Below are positions 56,320 through 64,000 of a DNA stretch of 64,000 nt, piece by piece. Numbering within the stretch: position 1 is the stretch's first letter; every line of letters begins with the position of its first letter. The notes under the pieces are model-generated. The model had not been told where the DNA came from. It ran no database searches and saw nothing but the letters and a program-made list of their open reading frames with translations. This stretch comes from Rotaria socialis. Lineage: Eukaryota; Rotifera; Eurotatoria; Philodinida; Philodinidae. The position numbers were made by a program, and so were the translations under genes. The DNA is taken from the NCBI GenBank assembly GCA_905331475.1, contig CAJNYU010000002.1, forward strand, positions 100,914-164,913, written 5' to 3'.

Positions 56320-58471
56320 TCATTTCTTCTTCTTCGTTTCCTTGATGGTATTATCGACGGATTTTTTTACTGGAGTCGATGTTACACTAAAATCAATAAC
56401 AAAAATAAAATAAAAAAATGAATCCTGCTCTCTTTTGATTAAAAACAACTATTTTTCTTGATAAATTCAAAACTTTTGAGTAAATTTAACGTAACATCAA
56501 CAATATCAAACTTACGTTGTTTCTTCTTCTTCATCATCTTCATCCTCACGTGTATCTTGTAGTCCATTTGAAGTACCTCTCAATGCTCGAATAAGAAGTT
56601 GAAGAATGAACTAAAAGAGTAGAAGACATATTAATTGTTAACAACTCATTTATTTTATATAATTATATTTACATAGAGCCAATATATATTAAGACCCAAT
56701 AAAATCCACAACAGTGAATTAAAAAATCCATATAAACCGCAACCTCTACCATAGGCTTGATAAGCAGTAACAACTCCAGTTGAATATAAAACTTTTAATG
56801 GATACCAATAAAGACGAAATAAAAACCTAATGCAACAATGAGAAGAAAATCAATGAAGCAAATATACAATGTATAAAACTAGAAATTAGTATTGACAATT
56901 GTTCATAGTTCGCTTTTATGTTTTGTATTAGATGCATGAATTTGAACACAATGAATATTTTACCATTCCCTTCTGAAATTTCATCGAGAGAAAGCATTGA
57001 AAACACATGAGAATTGAAGCAAAACAGTTTGGTTAATAATTCATAGAATAATCAGTTTCATTTTCTCGTGAGTTATTCCTTAGTAACATGAATATTGTTT
57101 AGTACTTAGGAATTATTTCTGGAGTAGGTTTTAGAATGTTACAAAATTGTTCATTGTATAAATCTGATATGTTTGTATCCAATTATTTCACTCTCTGATT
57201 ACAATACACTTTGATAAAGATTAGGTCATGAAATAATTATGCTATGCTTCTGACACATCAATCGACTCCAATGTTATAACACTATCTTCCATGATTATCT
57301 CATCATCATTTGTTTTCATTAGAATCTCGATCATCAATATCATGACTTTTTTCTTTTCTCCTGCAGTGATTATTTTAGTCTATATATATATTGATAACAA
57401 TATTTTTCTATTGTAAAGTGTTTTTTCAATATTGATAAATGAATTGTGATTTATCAAAGATAGGACCAATTTACTGTGTTAGATATTATTTTTCAAAATA
57501 TTTTCACTTACCAAGATAAAAAAAATATAACAAAACATCCATTAGCAGCAGTTTCCCAACGTGGACATTCTCGACCACCTTTTCTTAACGACATATAATG
57601 CAATGATTTTGCTATTTCAAGCCAAATGTCGGTTATGTCATGTACAAAAAGAACTAGTAAACCAACTTTATGGTAGCTATTAAAAATAATTTGAATTAAA
57701 ATACGAAAATTTCCTTTGAAAAACTTATTTTACCGTGTTGCAAATGAAACAAAGATAAGTGCCATTGTTAATACGTGATGAATTAGCATAGCATAAAAAT
57801 CTTTACGCTTATAATCCATATAGAGGGTTGCATAAACGGAATGCAAATAGAATCCACATTGAACAAAATACATTACTTGAATATCAAATGGAACATTCAT
57901 ACCAGATGCCCAATCTAATGTTTTAATTTTCAATGATAATAAAAACGAATGATTGATAGATTTTTGTCTTCTACTTACCATCCCAAATCAGATATGGACG
58001 ATGAAAATAATCGTAACGATAAGTTAATAAATAGACATTAAATGCCCACGTACATGTGTAGAATACAGTTTTCCACGCTGATTCAGGAAATTTCTTTTTA
58101 TTTGTCGATGTTAATTCAAGCCAATTGACATATGGCTGAAACCGAAAACAGAAATAACAAAAAAAATGCAATAATGAAGATTCACAAACTTTGCAAATAA
58201 ATCTTTCAAATGTATATCTTATTAATGTTATAAAAATTGCAATATAAATGATGTAATAAACTTGATTTATTGGAAAATAAAAATGTCGCGTGATTTCATC
58301 AACAAAGGAATCGGGAAATACATAATTTTTCCACATGTGAGGCGCATAATACCATAATATTGTATTCCATATACCTTGCACAAGGTCAATAAAATTTGGT
58401 GTTAATGTAAAATTTCCTTTTAAGCCTTTCCAATTTTCGACTTGTTCAGCAGTTAAATGAGGATGCGTCAT
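56320..58471 (-). CDS. CERS1: Ceramide synthase (CerS1-like, TLC domain)
   Basis: Seven minus-strand exons: 58190-58471, 57979-58135, 57734-57914, 57512-57676, 56673-56826, 56516-56610, 56320-56386. They give 366 residues. The enzyme acylates sphinganine/sphingosine with acyl-CoA in the ER membrane. After a first TM (about 72-90) there is no homeobox-like insert; the chain goes directly to the Lag1/TLC region. This, together with the GMNVPFDIQVMYFVQCGFYL segment, matches CerS1 rather than CerS2-6. The Lag motif is complete: HH at 192-193, then RYHKVGLLVLFVHDITDIWL (HD..D at 219-223), the catalytic residues. Six or more TM helices follow. An acidic tail (DEDDEEEE) ends in KKKK, a KKxx-type ER-retrieval signal. 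The 5' leader has three CCATAA repeats just before the ATG. The intron at 56827-57511 is 0.7 kb. Confidence 0.94.
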
Positions 58472-60945
58472 TATTTGTACGGTTATGGTTATGGTTATGG
58501 TTTTCTAGTTGCTAGGATAAACTAAATTTGGTAAAATTATCATTGATTGTTAATATTCGTTTATTGATACATGAACAGAAATTTTCGATGCTAACATGAT
58601 CACAGAACGATGACTAAAAAATAACAAATTCATGAATGAAACATATTCTTTACGTGTTCAAATGATAGGAGAAAAGGGATTTCGGGTGCAGACAAGATTC
58701 AACATTTTTGTACTTTTCTCTCTTGTGTTCGTTTTATTTTTAATCTAATAACTTTCACCTTTATCATGTTGGTAACAGAAAAAGAATTCGAAGAAGAGAA
58801 AAAAGAGACGAGAAAAAATTAAAAGCCATGATGAAAATATAGGATTCATAAGAGAATATGGTGTGTAACAAATACAGAGAGAAAGAATGAATGAATAGGT
58901 ACGATAGAAATAAAAAAGATTATAGGCAGTTCTTAGTTACCAATTGGAAAATGAGTTAGAATCCTCTATCACATCTGAATGATCTATGCACTATTTTGCA
59001 AAAAAAAAGATGACACGTAAATTTTGATTACAAGTTCGATCAGCAAAAAAAGCGTTATTTTGAACTACCAAGATCATTTGATCATGTTCGCCTTTGTTGT
59101 ATGCCAAAGAATCATTATATTTCGATTTTTTCAAAATGTATACATAACAGTTATATTTTCTTCAAGTCTCTCCGTTCTCTTGGTTTCACCTGACATCGAC
59201 ACATCATCACGCCATTCAATTTTAATCATCATCTTTTTACACGAAAAATTTTCAACTCGTGTCTGACTACGATGAATAATAAGAGAAAAAACAAACATTG
59301 TGCTACATAAATAATAGTAGCTAATGAGTTACACTAATCGTATTAGTATAAAAATAATAGGCAGAGACATCTATCTCTGTTAGGATTATGTATATAGAAT
59401 AGTGTCTTACAGATTTTTTTAAGTCACGCTACATGAAATATCAGAATTCGATTTGACTTCGTTGAAATGAAATAGAGTTCAATTACAAGTACAATAATAT
59501 ATGAGTTCCTAATGATTATTTTCAGTTTAAACTTAATAAATCAAGTACACAAGGATCTTATGTTTTCATTTTATTTTATTTTATTCTATCTCGACAAATA
59601 TTCAACTAAACCCAAGGTCGAAAAATCAGATGTAAGATCTTGCAAAACCAGATAGGATCGTGCAAAAAGTTGTCGTCTCTGAAATCTTACATTAAGTCTT
59701 ATAATAAGACGCTTGAAAGATCTTATTATTTCGTAAAATTTTCTAATCTTAGAGTTATATATCTTACGATATAGTAAGATCGTTCAAGAATCTCATGTTA
59801 CGACTTGATGCAAGATTTCAGAGACCACGAAATTCGTACGATTGTTTGTCGGATCTCACATGATCATATAAGATCAGTTGCAGAATCTTATCAGATCTTA
59901 GCATGTGATTGTTTGCCCTGGAAAGCGAATATAAACTTTCACTATTCGTATCCATAGATATAAGTATATTATTAAAATATCTTTTAACTAGTGACTCATG
60001 AATAAATGGTACACTTGGTTGTTCTTTGCCAGCTCTTATTTTACAAATTTGTAAGTACTTTGATCTAGGAGGGACGACAAGAGAAATGTGCGGAAAATAG
60101 TTGGAACTTTGAAAGCAAGAATTCACTAAAAGGATTTGAGGATAGAATTTCGGCGTGGAATGTCTAGCATTTTTAAGTGAGCGATGGTGTCTTTACTGCG
60201 GATTCCTATCAGAAATTTACGCGATCTGGCATCTGAAATCATTGAACTGGAAAGTTTCAACAGAGTATTCGTTCAATTCTCTAGAAACGTGTACTAGAAC
60301 GTTGAATATAAACTTTCCATTAAAAAATGTCGAGAATATTGAGAGCTTTCTTCAAAGTCTACGATTTTCCAATATAAAAAAACAGTTGTTTTCGTTTTAC
60401 CTGTAGGTAAATTCATAGTTCAAAATACACGTTGCTCAGGACAAACGTTACTTCCAAATGATGTGCAATAATCATGACTTGCAATCAATAGTTGCGAGAC
60501 CTTGAGATATTTTGGTTGAAAGCAACTTAACTGTGTACCACGAGAAACAGCTTAGCTCACTACATTGCTCACATCAGTAGGAAACCGTTTATTTGATTAT
60601 ATGTAGATCTCGTAAGATTAAAAGAATTTCAAGTCAAAAGAAATAGATCCATCACAATCTAGTCATTTATCGTTAAGTATTCGTTTAAACATTTTAGCAC
60701 GTTGCAATGCAATAAGTGATAAAAACAAGTTTTGTACTATCTGAATCGAATTGCTAGACCATAAGATATTCGATTATTTATTTAGGTCTTGTTAATTACG
60801 TTTTGGATACATTGATAATTGAGCATCGTAAATGGTACGGTATAACTGTGCCCAAATGTGCAAGCCGTCTACCATGAGTAATCTAATTCGCGCCCGAGTC
60901 TAAGATTGTAAACGTCATTTTCCTGTAGCGCCACGAAATAAAAAT
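58472..60945. other. Intergenic region upstream of ceramide synthase
   Basis: It should contain the minus-strand promoter of the ceramide synthase gene. It holds three GGTTAT units at 58482-58500, the inverted repeat at 59669-59832, and no gene. The 83-codon frame near 60155-60406 starts at a non-ATG codon and has no recognisable domain. Confidence 0.5.
59669..59832. mobile_element. 164-bp imperfect inverted repeat (foldback/MITE-like)
   Basis: The left arm (TCGTCTCTGAAATCTTACAT at about 59672) and the right arm in reverse complement (TGGTCTCTGAAATCTTGCAT) pair over about 75 bp each with mismatches and meet near 59750. Multiple AAGATCT/AGATCTT motifs occur inside and for about 60 bp outside the arms, so the whole element may extend to about 59600-59905. 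It has no ORF. I cannot identify target-site duplications with confidence. It shares no sequence with the foldback element at 12087. Confidence 0.55.
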
Positions 60946-61477
60946 AAATGTGGGAACTTCGGATTTCATCCGAGAGTTATGTGTACTGCAAAAAGTGCAT
61001 GGGACATATGAGTCATTCTAGAATGTTTGAACACCAAAATTATCATGAGAAACTAGGTAATTTAATTTCTGGATGCAATTTTGTGCATTTTGAGACTTTT
61101 TCAGGCAATGTTTCGTTAGAAAACTACGATTTAGTTCAAAACTAATATCAGATTCGGAATCAGCGTTCAAAACTGAGTCGCTTTATATATGTTGTAGATA
61201 ATTCTGAAAAAAAATATTTTGTTTGAAAAAATCCCTGTATTCCTCCTCAGGGATGGTCTGGTCAAAAATGAGAATTTTTTCGATAACTCAGCTATTTCTT
61301 GACGGATCCTTCTCATCTTCGAACTCGACCGAGATATTGATGAGACAATTCTGTGCACAAAATTTCAGCTCAATCGAAAGTAATTGCGAAGAGTTATCGA
61401 ATAAACTGACGGACGAACGGACGGACGGACACTGACCGATTTTATAATGTACTCTTTTTTTTTGAGTACACAAAAAC
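60946..61477 (-). repeat. Dispersed 0.53-kb repeat, copy B (inverted relative to copy A)
   Basis: Reverse complement of this interval aligns end to end with 8848-9374. Shared landmarks in order: GTTTTTGTGTACTCAAA, a run of GTCCGTCCG pentamers, ATATCTCGG.CGAGTTCGAAG, GACCAGACCATCCCTGAGG, AACATATATAAAGCGACTCA, CGAATCTGATATTAGTTT, and ATCCGAAGTT.CCACATTT. Small indels and substitutions in both copies show independent decay. Orientation in the window is opposite. Confidence 0.8.
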
Positions 61478-64000
61478 AATATATTACTTATAGAAATACA
61501 ATCGAATTCGAACTAAAATGTCTTAGCTCAGTGCAAATGTCTGCGAGTGATATCCACTGTGCCTCACTATAGGATCCATGCCAAGGGGTGTGGGGTGATG
61601 AATGAACTGAGGTATCATTCAAGCTTGCGTATCGAAAAGGCAATCAGGGTCAGGGGTAACACATCCCAACATGAATGGTTATTATCTTTTAGATAAAACT
61701 TCAGTATTTGACCGTCGCGACAAGGCTATTGACTTGTAATTTATAATAATCATTCAGAAAAAATTAAAGTTTTTATTTTCGATAAGCAGGTGGCGACCAA
61801 ATTTTTGAAACTTTCATTTATATTCAAAATCGAATTAGACAGCTAATCTATCATGTTATCACTGACGTAATGTTCAGCTGTTAACAAACAAAAAATATAG
61901 GACTGGCTGACATTTTTTGCCCATTCCAGATGATGTAGACGTATACTGAGTTCAGGATATCCATTGCGTGTACTTTAAAAATTCTTTTTAGCTTTACTAC
62001 TTACTGCACTGCGTAAATTACGCACATCATCAGTATATGTGCTGAAAGGGAGTTTATATGAGTACGTAAAAAGACTAAGTTACTCAAGAGACTATAGCAG
62101 AGTACCCTAATTTTCTATTTTATTGCCACAACATAATTACTCTCCATAGAGAAAACAGATCAAAATACATTTTGGCAAACATTGATTTATAGAGAGCAAT
62201 AATCATTTTTGAACATTTGGGCTGTATTTTTGTGAGAATTTTTGTAGTTTTAATCTAGGATTATACTAATCGAGATAGCAATCAGAAATGCTCGCTGTGG
62301 CAGAGTCTTGTATGGATATAATCAAAAACAGCCACCGCGACTGTATTCCAAACGATGTTTTGATTTCCAAGGCTGTGATTAGTTTAAACTAGCACTGCTG
62401 CTGCTAATCGACCTGATCCATTATGCTTTACAAAATAAAATATATGATAACCACGATTCGGTGCAAATCTGTACTATGATACTTGTTCTATTAGCTCAAC
62501 AAAACTGGCTAGCGAAATCGTAATCAGAGTACATTGAATCTCTTAAATATGTCAATAAATATAGAACACAGTTATTTCTATCAATCTAAATCATATTGAT
62601 GATCTAATATTTGCAAAGTGCAGCCCAAAGTTTTCGATTATTACTAATTCATTCTTCATATGTATTAAACGTTTTTTTTAGAAAATCCGTTTTCATGAAA
62701 TGGTCTTTCTAAAGCATCCAGAAAAAGGCATAAAATTGAAATTTCAGTTACAACAACATATTCTCAAAATGCAATAGCTCAATTATTGATTTTTGATAAT
62801 TCTAAACACGAACTTCATGAGAATAATTTTTCACTTCGATTATTCCATGAATAAAGAATCTATAATAATAATTCAATCTCTTCTTCTTCTAAATATTTTC
62901 ATTATTGAAACTACAATTTCATAGTTGACTTTCATTCTGTTTTAATAATAATATTAATTATATTTATTCATTAAGTTGATGATAAAAGACTTTGATAAGT
63001 ATTGATTGAATCTCTAGAAATAAACTCCCCCTCATTTTACAAAACGTCTTCGTATTAAAATGCTTTCGAATGATTCCCAATAACAGATCAATTACTTTTA
63101 GAAATGATTGCAAAACATTGATGTTCTTTTATAGAACAATATTTTACAATCAGATTTTCAGTGACTGTTTAGTATTCATATGATTATTTTTCAATAGTTT
63201 GTGATGAGATATTAACAAAATTGTTTTAATTGCTGTTTTCTTCTGTTCATGTTTCTGTTCATTTCATCCTTATTTACATCACTTAAATTATGCATCAGTA
63301 TTCTCATTATCGCAATCCTTGCATTCAATTATTGGTATTTTCTCTCTTCTTGGCATTGGTTGTAGTATGCCGACAGCCATATTTTTTTTTTCTCTGCTGT
63401 TCTTTTCCCTTTCTATAGTCTTGTTCTTCCTGTATGGGTGCATTTGTTCGGTCGACCAAAGTTCGCGGGCATCAGACTGCTTATGAACAAGACAAGAAGA
63501 AATCGACGAATAGAAAATGAGAAAAGAATGCAAACTGGGCGTGGCGCCAAAAGATAGAAAAAAAAATGAAATACAGTGAATCGTCTTATATAGTAAACAA
63601 CAAATAATATACTCATGCTGAACTGTCACATCAATATAATCGAACATTTGAAAATTTATATATTCTCTTGTGGCACACTATAAACAAATATTTGTTAACT
63701 TTTCAAATCATGAAAATTCATTATTAATATAAAGTATTCTCTCACGAAATCATATGCATGAATGATATATGCCAAGTTTGCAATTCATAACACATTATAT
63801 TACATTAAAAATATATTTAATTAAAATATTTGCAAAATTCTTTTCAATTTCTGGCACTACAGAAAAGCTCATTAATCCGAATCATCTGTATTTATTAGGT
63901 TGTACACTGCTATTGTCTCTGTCTCTCTTTCCTCAATGTACACATATCAACATCTCCTTTTCTCTTCCTTTGCCTGCCTAAGCAACAGCAACAAAAATTC
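61478..64000. other. Terminal gene-poor region
   Basis: AT-rich DNA to the end of the window. It holds the coding-like relic at 62285-62392. A 30-codon ATG frame on the minus strand at 63288-63380 (MAVGILQPMPRREKIPIIEC, then CKDCDNENTDA-type ending) could be a small peptide or terminal exon but has no support. No complete gene is visible. Confidence 0.45.
62285..62392 (+). pseudogene. Coding-like relic, unidentified
   Basis: A 35-codon frame (EMLAVAESCMDIIKNSHRDC, then IPNDVLISKAVISLN) ends in TAG. It is locally GC-rich and reads like an ordinary soluble protein segment, but no start or splice sites frame it. I cannot name the family. It is probably debris of a dead gene. Confidence 0.25.

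Noticed and set aside
58482-58500. GGTTAT triple repeat considered as telomere-like
   Set aside because: Only three units, lying in the 5' leader of the ceramide synthase gene; a simple repeat is enough to explain it.
60948-61145. 65-codon plus-strand frame
   Set aside because: Lies inside repeat copy B with no conserved counterpart start or domain.
63288-63647. 119-codon minus-strand frame
   Set aside because: The upstream part is AT-rich noise; only the final 30 codons after an ATG look plausible, which is too little to call a gene.

Overview
The window is AT-rich eukaryotic DNA from an animal. It holds nine well-supported genes and one tentative one. Most protein genes are split by GT-AG introns of about 45-80 bp, with a few longer ones of 0.4-1.3 kb. 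I joined exons by hand and checked that reading phase is kept across every junction. The gene set (Dispatched, a cyclic-nucleotide-gated channel, ceramide synthase, CDK12/13, a prepropeptide) is metazoan. Tiny introns, low GC, a bacterial-type threonine aldolase and many small broken coding relics fit a bdelloid or other rotifer best. A small-genome arthropod such as a mite cannot be excluded from sequence alone.

Layout. 0-15 kb: gene-poor. It carries a neuropeptide-like precursor (3140-3757, +), the ribosomal protein gene RPL12 (5581-6293, +) and several repeats: a palindrome-rich AT block, a 112-bp hairpin element with 8-bp flanking duplications, one copy of a 0.53-kb dispersed repeat, a 337-bp foldback element, and a small hAT-transposase-like ORF (13448-13768, -). 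15-24 kb: a small secreted protein (15882-16480, +), a prothymosin-like acidic protein (18594-19237, +) and, tail to tail with it, a CDK12/13-type kinase (20479-23917, -). 24-31 kb: relic coding sequence (24828-25428) and an intact bacterial-type threonine aldolase (29138-30358, +).

31-48 kb: a Dispatched homologue in ten exons (31718-38461, -), a tentative small Cys-rich gene (39586-40639, -) and a CNG channel alpha-type subunit in ten exons (43735-47590, +). 48-64 kb: a membrane-anchored galactose-mutarotase-like protein lacking the usual catalytic histidines (50676-53381, +), a CerS1-like ceramide synthase (56320-58471, -), a 164-bp inverted repeat, and the second, inverted copy of the dispersed repeat (60946-61477).

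The genes do not form a pathway cluster or operon; neighbours are unrelated, as usual in animal DNA. The most unusual items are the mutarotase-like membrane protein, the probably horizontally acquired threonine aldolase, the unidentified precursor peptides, and the uncharacterised repeat families. I found no rRNA, tRNA, CRISPR array or intact autonomous transposon.
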